Positions 11,441 to 22,798 of a stretch of 64,000 bases of DNA are shown here, one piece after another. Positions within the stretch are counted from its first letter, which is position 1; the number at the start of each line of letters is the position of its first letter. Made by a program: the position numbers and the translations under genes. The stretch comes from Neomonachus schauinslandi (taxonomy: Eukaryota; Chordata; Mammalia; Carnivora; Phocidae), in the NCBI RefSeq assembly GCF_002201575.2, contig NC_058413.1, positions 57,760,213 to 57,824,212 of the forward strand, in the 5' to 3' direction. Under the pieces are notes generated by a model, which saw only the letters and a list, made by a program, of their open reading frames with translations, was not told the DNA's origin and did no database searches.

Positions 11441-12477
11441 GAGCTGTCTGGAGCAGGCTCTTTTCAAGGCCAGGGAAAGATATGGAAGAGTTCCCCTAGA
11501 GACACACGATCCAATTCTGTGGAAGTAATTCTGTACTCGGAAGGTAACAAGTTGATTCAGAGGGACTTGTATTTCCTCATCTAGCTTTTATCCTGTCACA
11601 TTGCTACGTGACATACTCTCAAGATGAAGCAGGTGTGGTATATAGGGTAGGCTGGTTCACTCAACCTCCACTCCACTCCCCTTCTAGTTGGAAATGCTGG
11701 AAAACTAAAAAAAATCACCTTTTCCAGATTTGCTTGCACTTAATCTCCCAGTTATTTGCATTCACATAAGCTCTATTCTCTTTGCTGCAAGGGTATGGAT
11801 AGGAAAGGGGGCGTTTTCCCTGAGTGCCATGGTGCAGTTGTCTCAATCGCTAGTTCACAGCCATGGGGTGGGGGGTGGGGGGTGGGAGAACGATCACTCT
11901 GGGGTAGTGGGGGTGAGGAGTATCATTCATGGAGTCCTAGAACAGAACACACAGCTTTAGTTCTTCATACCACTTGGTAAGCATCTAATTCTTTTTATTA
12001 AATTCCTTCCTGTTCAAAGTATCTGGAATGGTTTCCATTCCTTACACCCACCCCTGAGTATAAAAATAAAAAAATAAAAATAAAAAAACAAGTTTGAGTG
12101 ACTAAAGGCAGGCCCCTGTGAATGGGAGAGGGACTGCATTTTGGAGTTTTTCATAATGAGTATCTACTGAAGTAATTGTTGAACCCTGATTTGTGCCAAA
12201 CACTGGGCTTACCGGCTGGCCTTGAGAGTCAGCGGTTTGCTTTCAGATAGATGATCCATGCTCATATGTGAAAGAAGAGCCCATAGTGATCAATGCCAGA
12301 GAGAAGGAGAGAATGAGAGCCCAGGTGAAGGGGGAGCTTTAGAGGGGAGAGAAAATGCTTACTCTCAGACCTCAAACCAAAGAGTAACTAAAATGTTTAG
12401 CATTTTATGCATAGCATATTCATCTCCATTATCTCATTTAATACCCCTATATACCTGCTCTTTTTTGGGGGTTAACC
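11441..12477. other. Unassigned sequence with G-rich and A-rich tracts
   Basis: Contains a strong G-quadruplex motif at 11865-11886 and a (TAAAA)-like tract at 12058-12090. No gene recognised. Confidence 0.45.
11865..11886 (+). other. G-quadruplex motif
   Basis: Runs of 4, 6, 6 and 3 guanines are separated by single thymines (GGGGTGGGGGGTGGGGGG then TGGG). Single-base loops make this a very stable predicted quadruplex. No promoter or transcript is evident beside it. Confidence 0.85.
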
Positions 12478-12650
12478 TTCGGGTGCTTCCTATGTGGCAG
12501 GCACTTCACATACGTTTTCTTATTTAAACTTTGGAACACCGTCTGAGGTGGGGACTGTTATTAGCTCCATAACTTGCCTGAGGTCTCATAGTTATTAAAT
12601 AGCCTGGACAGCTCTTAAACTCCTATCTTTTGATTCCCAATCCTACATTC
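12478..12650 (-). repeat. MIR SINE (antisense)
   Basis: 'ctatgtggcaggcacttcac', 'ggtggggactgttattagc' and 'acttgcctgaggtctcatag' fit antisense MIR. Confidence 0.7.
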
Positions 12651-12777
12651 TTAAGGGATAACAAAGCCAGAATTTCATTTCCTCAAAAGCCATAACATGT
12701 TTAAAAACTAACGTTGTACAAACATGAGGGCTTCTTATCCTTTTCACAGAAAACCTCTTTCTCCAAGTTTGAAGTTT

Positions 12778-12973
12778 GTTTTTTTTTTTAAAGATTTTAT
12801 TTATTTATTTGAGAGAGAGAGAATGAGAGAGAGCACATGAGAGGGGGGAGGGTCAGAGGGAGAAGCAGACTCCCTGCCGAGCAGGGAGCCCGATGTGGGA
12901 CTCGATCCAGGGACTCCAGGATCATGACCTGAGCCGAAGGCAGTCGTTTAACCAACTGAGCCACCCAGGCACC
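12778..12973 (-). mobile_element. tRNA-Lys-derived carnivore SINE, subfamily A
   Basis: Full-length minus copy with an exact 17-base duplication, CTCCAAGTTTGAAGTTT, at 12761-12777 and 12974-12990. It has the 'ccagggactccaggatcatg' block (reversed TGGAGTCC) used here to define subfamily A. Confidence 0.96.
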
Positions 12974-12990
12974 CTCCAAGTTTGAAGTTT

Positions 12991-14239
12991 TTGAGGGAAA
13001 GGGAACAGTGGCCATGCTGCTCCAGCCCTAGAAGGGGATGACAGAGGTCTGAGGCTGGCTCAAATTAGACCAGACTCACAATGGACAAAGGGAGTGGGGG
13101 ACAGAGAAGAAAAATCAGTTGCTGCCTCCATAGCCTCCTCACTAAGGCAGCTCTTTATCTCCTACACCATTGTTTACAGCTCAGAGGACACCATCCGGAC
13201 CTAATAAATGAAAGTGTCCATTGGGAAGGGGAAAAACACACACATGCCCCCTTCCACATACAAAAGGACATTTGTGTCAGGCAGCCTAAGTGGCTGACAC
13301 ACACCAAGGGCTCGCCCCTCCTCTCTTCACCCCTAGAAACAGACAAGAAAGGCAGCTTTCTGGTGTTCCACAAAAGGGGGAGGCTGCGGCAGGGAAGAGA
13401 ACACACACTCCCCAAAACTGCTGACTTGATTCATCCCTGTACTGACACAATGCGGAGAGGAAGACTTCAGGAAATGGGCAGATTATGTCCAAGAAAAGAT
13501 TTCCTGCAAGCAGTTAACGGGAAACTTACATGAAAAGTGAGGACTAAAAATACACAGGCTACTGGATGCTAGTGGGAGCCCCCCCCACAAACCGTTCTTC
13601 AAGAAGTGTCTGAGGAAGCCGCCACACTGGAAGCTCTCCCTGCCCTCAAACCCAGTGAGCTCACCTTAGCATTGGCTTTGTTCCCCAGAAAAGCACATGA
13701 GGCACCTGGTGTGATTAAAATTTCAATTCAACTCTCACCAGGTCCGCACTGAGTTCTAGGCTCTCTATTCATGTAAGTCCTTATAGCACAGAAGGCAAGA
13801 GCCCCATTGCCTTAGACACATGGCTTGACACAAATGATGAGGAAAGTAGAGCGGGAGTACAAATGCTATTCTATGTTTAAGTGAATTTTGATTATCAAGT
13901 CATAAACTTCAAAAATTCCATAGTAAGATTTAAAAGGCTGGAAAACCTGCACAAGAGGTTGGCACTGGAATGCAGGAAATTGATTTGCCCTTGAAGCCAT
14001 CTGTAATGACAGATCGAAGCGGGGCTTGAACAGTAGGGAAACTAACATGCAACACTAGGAGATCAACAGGTAGCTATTGGGGAGTGTTGCTTGATTTTGA
14101 GAAAGATGCTTAGAGGCAGGTAGGTGCTTAGAGGCAGAAGCAGGCCCATGGAGTTCTCTCCTAGGGCCAGAGCAGAAATGGGAAGATGGAGTTTGTTTTC
14201 AGAGCTTTCTTCTTCCTCTTCTCTTCTGCTTCCAGAAGC
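12991..14239. other. Unassigned sequence
   Basis: The longest open frame, 13081-13533 on the plus strand (150 codons), has no recognisable domain and is overlapped by minus-strand frames. No splice or polyadenylation signals are associated with it, so no gene is called. Confidence 0.4.
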
Positions 14240-14390
14240 CTAATTCTGTCAAACATTTATTGAGCCTCAACATTGGTGTAACCCCCACCCCAGCCCACAG
14301 CATTGAACAACAATGGATCAAGAAACTCACAATCTGATAGGAGAGATAAGTCCTACAAATAACAGAAAGGAAGACAGCAGTGCTGGGCTG
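14240..14390 (-). repeat. L2 LINE 3' end (antisense)
   Basis: 'caaacatttattgagcctc' followed by 'aagaaactcacaatctgatagg' and 'acaaataacag' matches antisense L2. Confidence 0.6.
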
Positions 14391-14784
14391 CCTGGGATCC
14401 GCCCTTCTTTTGAAGAGCTCATCGCCCTGCCATTCCATCAGCACACTCCTCCTAACTGAGTGATTCACAAGTCTTTGGACCCAGAAATTTGAGGCCCCGA
14501 TTACAAAGGAAAGCCTTATCACCAATCATCCTTTAAACACAGACACATACGCTAAGTCCTTCTTCCAGGTTTATAATAAACAATGTGAGGCCAAAGATCT
14601 TTCAGTATCATATTTTTATACCCAATGGGAGCCAGATGTGCAGGTACATTGGAAAACAAAATGTAGGTGGTCCTATGTGATTACAGTCTAGGGAGGCAGG
14701 GCTGGGAAAATAGCACTTTTTGTTCTTTTTTTTTTTTTTAAAACAAGGATGATCTGAGACTTCCTTTGTTGTAAAACCCTATGG

Positions 14785-15060
14785 ATACATTTGTTGTTGC
14801 TGCTCCTATCTTCACTGACTTCTGGGCAGCATTTGAGGCAGCCAAGCACTCCTTTCCTGAAAGCTTCTCCCAAATCCTTTGGATTATCTCTCACCACAAC
14901 TTCCTGCACCTCTGTGTTCCTTTTCAGTCTTTGTGGGGATCCTTTTAAAGTCTATGATCCTCAGCTTCCTCTTTTCTTACTGAATAGATTCCTTAGTGAT
15001 TTAGATTTCTCTCACTGCACAGAGAAGTCCCAGATTTACATCTGCAGGCTATGCCTTTAG
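14785..15060 (+). repeat. L2/CR1-like LINE fragment
   Basis: 'ttgtggggatccttttaaag' and 'agaagtcccagatttacatc' resemble the L2 reverse-transcriptase region in sense orientation. Diverged; call is tentative. Confidence 0.4.
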
Positions 15061-16250
15061 GTGCTATTAAGGAGCCATGAGTAGAGTCGATATCCCTTCT
15101 CCATTTGGCTCCTTCTTCCTGTTCTCTACATCAGAAGAGAGCGGAGGATAAGTAACTGGCACCCCAAATCTCCCAAGCTCTGATAAAATGCTTCATAATA
15201 TTAAAAGACAATAATTAGGATTTTGTGTTTTGTTTTGTCTATGGATGTCTGCACATTAAGTTCATTTTAGAACCTGGGACATATCACAGCTGTCATTTCA
15301 TTTGCTACATTTAAACAACAACCATCATCAGTCAGGAATAAAAAGTATGGTAAAATTAAGTGGCCAGAGGATATGAGAAACATGATGTTTGGAAATTCCT
15401 GGGTTTTGTGCAGTTAGAAACAAAACGAACAAGTTGGGTTAGTGACTTAGGAAGTGATATAAATAATTAAATTAAACTAAAATATATTAGCAACTACTCT
15501 CGTCTCTATTTCTAAAATTGCAGTGTTGCGATAAAGAGAAGAACTCCTCTGGATTCAAGCACTCAGAAATCTGGCTATGTTTAGTCTGGCACCTATGTTC
15601 CACTATGGACTTCTGAAGACTATAGCCCCAGCAGGAAACAATGTTACAAGAACCCTGGACTGGGCAGCAGTGTTCTCCAACTGGCTTTACTACTAAATAC
15701 TCTTTGCTAAATGTTCATCTAATATCCTCAAGTTCCAAGATCCCTAGACATTCTTATTAGCATTTAGTCTCAGCAAAAGATCAGATAATCATTTACACCT
15801 TATTGTAGATTTCAATGGGTTTGATCTCCTTGCCCAATACTATTTGCCTCTTAAGTCAACTCTCCAAAGAGATACAAAACAGTGGCAGAGTGTACAAAAA
15901 GCACAAAGAAACTGCACGGGAAGGCTTTCCTTTTGGCTGCAGTCTTACAGATGGCAGTGAGGAGGCAGGAATTTTTGCCTACTAGAAAGTAGGGCAAAAT
16001 CCCTCATAGCTAAGGCAAAGTTAAGACTTCGTTAAGAAGAGATTGGAGTATAAAAGATGGCATGATTTATTTCAGCCCCTGAGAATCTCTACTATTCTCT
16101 TTGGAGGAAAAGAACAAGAAGGGGGGATATTGGAGGAAAAACTAATGGAGGTTTGAGCAAAAGAAAATAAATTCCTCCCCCATAGAAAACCATCATTCTA
16201 AGCACTCCCCAACCCTACACTACCTCATATCTAGTAATGGTGAGAAACAG
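15061..16250. other. Unassigned sequence
   Basis: AT-rich unique-looking DNA without recognised gene or repeat. Confidence 0.4.
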
Positions 16251-16265
16251 AAAATGTTCTGTAGA

Positions 16266-16454
16266 GGGCGCCTGGGTGGCTCAGTTGGTTAAGCGACTGC
16301 CTTCAGCTCAGGTCATGATCCTGGAGTCCCGGGACTGAGTCCTGCATCGGGCTCCCTGCTCAGCGGGGAGTCTGCTTCTCCCTCTCCCGCTCCCCCTCTT
16401 TTGTGCTCTCTCTCTCTCTCATACTCTCTCTCAAATAAATAAATAAAATCTTAA
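16266..16454 (+). mobile_element. tRNA-Lys-derived carnivore SINE, subfamily A
   Basis: Full-length plus copy flanked by an exact 15-base duplication, AAAATGTTCTGTAGA, at 16251-16265 and 16455-16469. It carries the 'ctggagtcccgggactgag' block and a CTCTCTCTCATACTC body. Confidence 0.96.
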
Positions 16455-16469
16455 AAAATGTTCTGTAGA

Positions 16470-17304
16470 TAAATGAATAGCAAATGAGTTCCTCCCTACA
16501 TGCCAGAGGGCACATTCTATGCAGACCCTGAAATTAAGGAGCTCCAAATCTAGCTAAGAAGCCATGTGTATTTAAAAAATATAAAGCAGCAAATAAACAT
16601 TATGTCATAAATGATATTAGCAGTTTAGAGTGGTTCTGGGTGATCTAGAAAGGATCTGTAAGCAAGTGACCTGGAGCTGAGCCAGGTCAATGTGAAGGTC
16701 TGGATTATGCTATCTTTCCTGGTTGACATCTTCTCTCAATCAATCATCAAGGAACTTCCAGACATGCAATAACAATAACCGCCAAGAAACTCCTCACACA
16801 GGTAAGCAGAAGTACTTCATAAAGTCGAAAATGTTTAATACCCTATCCCTGGAATCTTCAGAAGAGCATGAGGTGGGTTATCTGTTACCATCATCACCAT
16901 CACAGCATTTACCATGAACCGAATGTGGTGCCAGACACAGCAGTGCTGGCTGGATAACATAACCCCCATCCACAATCTCTGTCTTCCTTATTTGCCTTCA
17001 TTACAGAGTCTTGAAAAGCAGATCCCTTTTCTAGGCTTTCTTCTAACCAGAAGTATCCGTGTGCCACAGTTCTGAACAATAAGACATAAGCAGAAATCTG
17101 CTGGGGGCTCATGGGAAAGCTTTTGATTTTCCTGCTAATGTGAAGTAAAAAGCCACCACTTTACGGAAGGCTGAATGGGAAGATACAAAGAATAAGCATC
17201 CTTGATTGCAACACTAATCTTTACGGCAGCAACCGCTTATTATAGATTTCTTATAATGTGGTAATTGTAAACCATTCTCAGTCAGCTTAATAAATTGAAA
17301 ATAT
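16470..17304. other. Unassigned sequence
   Basis: No gene recognised. Small open frames at 16723-16917 and 16909-17112 have no supporting signals. Confidence 0.4.
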
Positions 17305-17430
17305 TCCTGATATAAATACTTACCATGTGCTTAACCAAGGTTATCGAATAGGTAGGTGACAGAAACAGAATCCAAGCCCATGTATGACAGATCCAAAACC
17401 TTGACTCTTAACCACTACACTAACCAGGGT
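17305..17430 (-). repeat. MIR SINE (antisense)
   Basis: 'atacttaccatgtgcttaac', 'acagaatccaagcccatg' and 'gactcttaaccactacac' follow antisense MIR order, including its tRNA-related end. Confidence 0.65.
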
Positions 17431-19137
17431 GCACGTGTGCTATTAAAACTCAGGTATCTTAATGACCAGTCCTGTGGTTGTTTTGTTTGGAGGGACTACT
17501 CATCCTACAATGGTCACAGCCATTCTTATCATAAAACTTTATATCCTGGATACATCTTAATAATATGTTCCCCACAAAAATAGCACCAATTTCACTGGCT
17601 CTCAGACTAGGGGCAAAGGGATTCAACTTACTGACTTATATCAGTTATCTTCTAGTGATTCCCTTCTTGGCAGTCTATGATCCTCTTCTTCATTGAGTTT
17701 CTTTCACATTTGAAATCCAGAAAAATTTAACATTTCCCTACAGACACTTTCCATTTCCCCTTTCTTTTTTTTTTGCACCCATTTGGACTTTCAAGATGGC
17801 TACAAGTGAGTTCTGCCCTTGTTTTCTACACAATAGGCAAGTGTCATTTCAACAAACTAAGCATCTGATAACACTTAAAAATAAACAGTACACTGTTTCT
17901 GGAGGGTCACTTATCTCCGTACAATAGAGCAAATTGGAAGATCGTTCAGAAATATTTCAAAGCCTAAAACAACACTGAGCTGAAATGGCACAGTGGTCAG
18001 CTGTTGGCAGCTGGTTGGGTTTTCATGGCTTTACTCTCAAGTGAAATGCACTCCTTATCTGTGGTTCTGACTGGCCATTACACAGGAGGATAAATGGGGG
18101 GTTGCTTTTGCCTGTCATGGAAAGCTTAAGATGTGTTCTCTATGTGGGTCCCTAAAAGCAGATAGCCTCTCTGCAAAGCTGACAGGTCACCTCCCTCAAC
18201 CAATTAGCCAATTGTCTGAGATCACTCCTCATAGATCAAGAAAAACTGTCTTGTGAATGAACTCTGTTCATGCAGAAAGCAAGAGCCTTCTGTTTCCTTC
18301 TGAAGACCCTATTCAACTCTAAGGCCCCTTCCATCTACAAAATTCTAAATTCTACAAATGTGAACAATCAGCTCCAATGAAAGAATCCTTCCGGCTTTAC
18401 AGCAAAGGAGTGCTTTTTTGACTATGGGGTTTTTGGTTTTGTTTTGTTTTTTAAAAGAAAATTGTTTTTTAAATGTAGCTTCCTGACTATACCAGGTGTG
18501 AAATGGTAAATGAAAGAACAAGCAGTTGTGTTGGCCATCTTTGGTTGATCCCGTCAAAGCTTGCCAGACTGATGTCATTCTGGATGCTTCCTATTCTGCT
18601 GACCAAGCTAGGTCTTCCTAGAAAAATCTATAGAGTGACTGTCCAGTTCTAATCAAGACATTGCATCAAATTCCAAAAGCTCGGGGCTATCTGGGTGATT
18701 GGTAGCTAGCTCTCATTGAATAAAGAGGAGTGAGTGGCCCCTCTTCTGTGGTTAATACTAGGAACTGGGGACAACCTTCATCTCTGGCCCATTGGAATAA
18801 GATGGGCTGAAAATCAATCTCTTTGCACTGAGTGACAAGATACCCTTATTTATACCATTTGCATAACATCTCTCTCTGACTCTAATTTTCCTGCTTCCAA
18901 ATACAGTGCTATTTTGTTCAGACATCTACCCTTCCCTGTGCCATTCCCCCTAAACTTAGAACTCCTTCAAAAGTCTAAAACTCTACAAAGCACAGACATA
19001 ACATGGGAAGCCTGTATCTCCTGCATCTGAGAATACTGAAAAAGCTTTAATAGAGATGTAAGAGCTCGATAATGGGAATTTTAATAAACACAGATGGGGG
19101 AAGGAGTAAAAACTCCCTACGAAACGGAGAAAAGAAA
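17431..19137. other. Unassigned sequence
   Basis: About 1.7 kb of AT-rich DNA with no recognised gene or repeat beyond a (GTTTT)-like run near 18430-18460. Confidence 0.4.
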
Positions 19138-19335
19138 GAATACTTAGTGTGTGACAGATACTATGCTAAGTACTTTCACATAAATCCTCATCAATACCTT
19201 GTAACAGATGACACGGGGAAAGGCATGTATTATTATTCTCTCAAAGCTTTTAACCAGTTTAAAAATTTTACCCAAGGTTACACAGCAAACAAGAGGGGAA
19301 TGTAGGTCTCAAATCCAGATCTAGCTCTAAATCCC
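19138..19335 (-). repeat. MIR SINE (antisense)
   Basis: 'gacagatactatgctaagtac', 'aaatcctcatcaatacc', 'acccaaggttacacagcaaac' and 'ctcaaatccagatc' give near-complete antisense MIR. Confidence 0.8.
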
Positions 19336-19879
19336 CTCTTTCCCCACCAAACTGATGAGTAATGGCATGGAAGAAGGAAAGAACAAGGCTCATTTGGGGA
19401 ATGCGAACGGGATTAATACGATGGGTGAGTGTGTAGCAGCTTCTGAGTATCTGCTCTTTGGGAGTCACCATTGAAAGAAAAGGGCCCCACGACACAGACC
19501 CCAGTAGTGCTACTAGGTGTGAACACAATGAGATTGTTGATCATTCTGACAAGATGAATCAGAGTAAGTGATGTCTTTTAAGAAACTATCAGTAGTTCTC
19601 ATGTTGATGACTCCAGTTCAGGATCAGGATGGCTACTTCTTTCATCATTTCCATTTGGAAATATATTTGAATTGAACCTAAATGATACCAGAGCCTTGAT
19701 CTCAGTGTGTACGAATGATATAGCTCAGCATGGCTGAAGGCAATGATTATTTGAGGAGACTACATGGGTACCTCCTGTCACACCTAAATTTTGTAGGCTA
19801 TACAGATTCCCCAAATATATCTCAGGGTCTTTTTCCATTTACCAACATTATCCCCTTTCCTATTTCTCTATTTACATGC

Positions 19880-19985
19880 TCTAAAATAAGGCCTAAAACA
19901 CAGCAGTTGCTTAACGAAAGTTTACTGAAGAAATGATACGTAACAGGCATTCAATAAATGTTTGGTGAGTAAATAAATGAACCAG
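19880..19985 (+). repeat. L2 LINE 3' end
   Basis: 'taacaggcattcaataaatg' followed by 'tttggtgagtaaataaatga' is the typical L2 3' terminus. Confidence 0.7.
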
Positions 19986-20019
19986 CGACTTCTATAGGAA
20001 AAAGTGGGTGAGAGATGTT

Positions 20020-20190
20020 AAGTCACAGACTCAAGGTTAGAGGAGTGGGATACAATGTAAAGTAAGATGGTAAATACACGTTGGAGCTGCCAGATGGGCT
20101 GGGGGTGTCTTGAATGCTAGGCATAGGAACTTGACTTCATTTTATAGGCTACAAGAAAGAGAATCCTGAATGTTGCTGAGGATGAAAAAG
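20020..20190 (-). repeat. L2-like LINE fragment
   Basis: 'tcttgaatgctaggcatagg' followed by 'acttcattttataggctac' resembles the antisense L2 body. Tentative. Confidence 0.4.
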
Positions 20191-20834
20191 TAGTGGGCAT
20201 GGTGGGTTGGGAGGGAGGAAAGTAATACCCATAATCGTTCTAGATTGTCAGAGAACAGCCTGAAGGTACCAAACAACAGCTGAAAGAACAGTGAACTCCC
20301 AGAAGGGAGAGGGCCAGAAAGATGGATAGAAAGCAGAATCCTTGTCTTCATTTCATGAAACTCCTTCCCTTTTCATGACGATACCAAAGGTCTAATTCCT
20401 ACACTACTCTCTCTCTCTACTGCCACCTTCTCCTTTGCCTCAGTTACTCTTCTCTTCAAGAATCTTCTTTCTCTGACCACACCTCAAAATTTCTAATCCA
20501 AGTTATCATTTGACTGGATAAGTGTAATGTGTCATAGCTTCAGAACTGTTTTAAAATGTCTCAGAATTTCCAATTTCTGTGGAAGGGAAAGGCCAGTGTC
20601 AATAATATATTGTGTTCTTGTCCCTATGGACAAGATGGACTTTGCCTACTCAATTCTGGTCAGAGCCAAAGCAGAGTAAAATGATTTCTCTGCCTTCCCT
20701 ATCAAAGCACAGCAGAAATAAATATAGGGACTACCTCATTCTGTGGCACATGCAAATAAGTATACTCAGAAAAACAAACATTTCTACCCACAACTTTTCC
20801 TTGCATTCTGCCTACACTAGAGTGAACACTATCA
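20191..20834. other. Unassigned sequence
   Basis: No recognised gene or repeat. Confidence 0.4.
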
Positions 20835-21470
20835 ACTAATCTGCCCAGAACTCACCCTTGTGCCTTTGCTCGAGCTCATTTTCACACCTCATGTACCCCC
20901 ATCGTACTCCCCAACTATGTTGAAATTATACTCCTCCTTCAAGGACTACCTTCAGTGCCACCTCCTCTAGGCTGTTTCCTTTGATTTGTAAGGGGAATGC
21001 AAAACCCTCTCATCTAAACCCCCTACCCTTTCTTTTTAAAGATTTTACTTATTTGACAGAGAGATAGAGAGCACAAGCAGGAGGAGTGGCAGGCAGAGGG
21101 AGAGGGAGAAACAGGATCTCTGTGGAGCAGGGAGCCCGAGGTGGGGCTCGATCCCAGGACCCTGGGATCATGACCTGAGCCGAAGGCAGACGGTTAACCG
21201 ACTGAGCCACCCAGGCGCCCCTCACCTAAACCCTTTTAACACCTTGTCTGTACCTCTTCTTACAAATCACAAAAAGACTTGTAAGATAGTTTCTTATGAA
21301 TGGGTCTTGTATTCCACTCTATTCTCTCCATAAGAAATTAGTTTTGAAGCCAGGGTCTATATCATTTGGACATCCCCCATGGTTCCTAGTGTAGCATATG
21401 TATCCAGCCCAAGTAGGAAGCTCTCAAACACTTGCTGAAATGAATTAATAAACATATTACTTGCAATGAG
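20835..21470 (+). mobile_element. L2 LINE 3' region, split by a SINE
   Basis: 'ctccttcaaggactaccttcag', 'gccacctcctctaggctgt' and, after the SINE at 21024-21220, 'agccagggtctatatcatt', 'cctagtgtagcatatg' and 'cttgctgaaatgaatt' give a sense L2 3' end. Confidence 0.7.
21024..21220 (-). mobile_element. tRNA-Lys-derived carnivore SINE, subfamily B
   Basis: Full-length minus copy flanked by CTCATCTAAACCC (21009-21021) and CTCACCTAAACCC (21221-21233), one mismatch. It splits the L2 at 20835-21470, so it is younger than it. Confidence 0.93.
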
Positions 21471-21489
21471 AATTCATACACATTACTCC

Positions 21490-21620
21490 AGGGCATGATT
21501 ATCTCTACTTTACAAATAAGAAAATGAAGCCTCATAAAAGTTAAGTGATTCAGAGAACAGGCCATGCTTCCTACAAAAGCTGAGCTAAAAGGCCCAGGTA
21601 AGAGGATTCAGATTGAATCT
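21490..21620 (-). repeat. MIR SINE (antisense)
   Basis: 'tctctactttacaaataag', 'aaaatgaagcctcataaaag' and 'ttaagtgattcagagaac' give antisense MIR. Confidence 0.65.
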
Positions 21621-21679
21621 GGGTACCTCTTGGATAACGGCTCCTATCTTTTATTGAATAATCAACCGAGACTATAAGT

Positions 21680-21860
21680 TGGTACTTTTGGGGGCAAAAA
21701 TTTGTTGATGTATATATCAAGAGCCATAAAAAAATCATATAATCTAAACTAGTATGTCTACTTCCAGAATATCCAGAGATGCAAACTTATGCATAAAGAT
21801 GACCACCGTACTGTTGTTCAAAATATGATAGAATCAGTAAAATCTTCTGTTTCCCATTTG
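21680..21860 (+). mobile_element. Old LINE-1 ORF2 fragment
   Basis: 'tatcaagagccataaaaaaatc', 'ctacttccagaatatccag' and 'gcaaacttatgcataaag' follow the L1ME-type ORF2 3' order in which a 'primary-site' triplet of short blocks is followed by 'gttcaaaatatgat'. Diverged. Confidence 0.5.
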
Positions 21861-21995
21861 AAAGACTAAAAATATGTTTACTTCTCCTCCCTCCCAAATC
21901 CCAAAGACATGACAAAGTAGTACAAGGATGAATAAATTAAAACCTAAGCTTAGGGTGGGAAAGAAGAATAAAGGAAGAAAAGGAACAGACCAGAA

Positions 21996-22113
21996 CATTT
22001 TTAAAAATGAATTTTATCATTTTTTAAAGTAATCTCAACACCCAATGTGGGGCTGGAATTCATGAGCCCCAGATCAAGAGTTGCATGTGCTGACTGAGCC
22101 AGCCGGGTGCCCC
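21996..22113 (-). mobile_element. Short tRNA-Lys SINE (tRNA head plus A/T tail)
   Basis: Minus-strand element made of a tRNA-Lys-like head, reversed as 'gactgagccagccgggtgccc', and a short 'taaagtaatctcaacaccc' junction to the tail. It lacks the CT-rich body of the longer SINEs. CAGACCAGAA flanks it at 21986-21995 and 22114-22123. Confidence 0.85.
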
Positions 22114-22123
22114 CAGACCAGAA

Positions 22124-22325
22124 TTTTTTTTTTTAAAGATTTTATTTATTTGAGAGAGAGAGAGAATGAGAGAGAGAGAGAGAGCACATGAGAGGGGGGA
22201 GGGTCAGAGGGCGAAGCAGACTCCCTGCCAAGCAGGGAGCCTGATGCGGGACTCGATCCAGGGACTCCAGGATCATGACCTGAGCCAAAGGCAGCCACTT
22301 AACCAACTGAGCCACCCAGGCACCC
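22124..22325 (-). mobile_element. tRNA-Lys-derived carnivore SINE, subfamily A
   Basis: Full-length minus copy placed directly next to the short SINE. Its flanks are the same CAGACCAGAA at 22114-22123 and 22326-22335, so the site carries three copies of one duplication. Confidence 0.95.
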
Positions 22326-22525
22326 CAGACCAGAAATTTTTAACACCTTTCAAAAGATGGCAAGTAGGTGGAATTACATCGGTAGATGTACTACAATGTA
22401 GATATATCTATAGCCAACCAAAGTGAAGGAAGCTAGGTAAATGAACATGGGGAAAAGCTTCATGTAGTAGCCAATGCTGCTCCTTGATAAGGGCCTAGAA
22501 AGGTGCCATGTTGGGAATCAGAGCA

Positions 22526-22798
22526 TTACTGTCCAACAGAAATATAATATGAGCTACATATGTAATTTTGAAATTTCTTTTTACATTTAAAAAGTAAAAA
22601 CAGATAAAATTAATTTTAATAGTATATCCAAAGTATTATCATTTCAATGTACAATCATTATAAAGATGAGATCTTTTCTTATCTTGTCTTTTTGTTCTTT
22701 GAAATTTGGTGTGTATTTTCCACTTACAGCATATCTTAATTCAGATGAGCCAGATTTCAAGGGCTCAACAGCTCACCTGTGGCTAGTAGCTATTATAA
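22526..22798. mobile_element. hAT-type DNA transposon (non-autonomous)
   Basis: Starts 'ttactgtccaacagaaatata' and ends 'cacctgtggctagtagctat', the hallmark of a common mammalian MER-class hAT element, related to the one at 32281-32452. The interior 'attttaatagtatatccaaa' block also fits. The exact family name is not assigned. Confidence 0.7.

Noticed and set aside
13081..13533. 150-codon plus-strand frame.
   Set aside because: Unrecognised composition, overlapped by frames on the other strand, no transcription signals.
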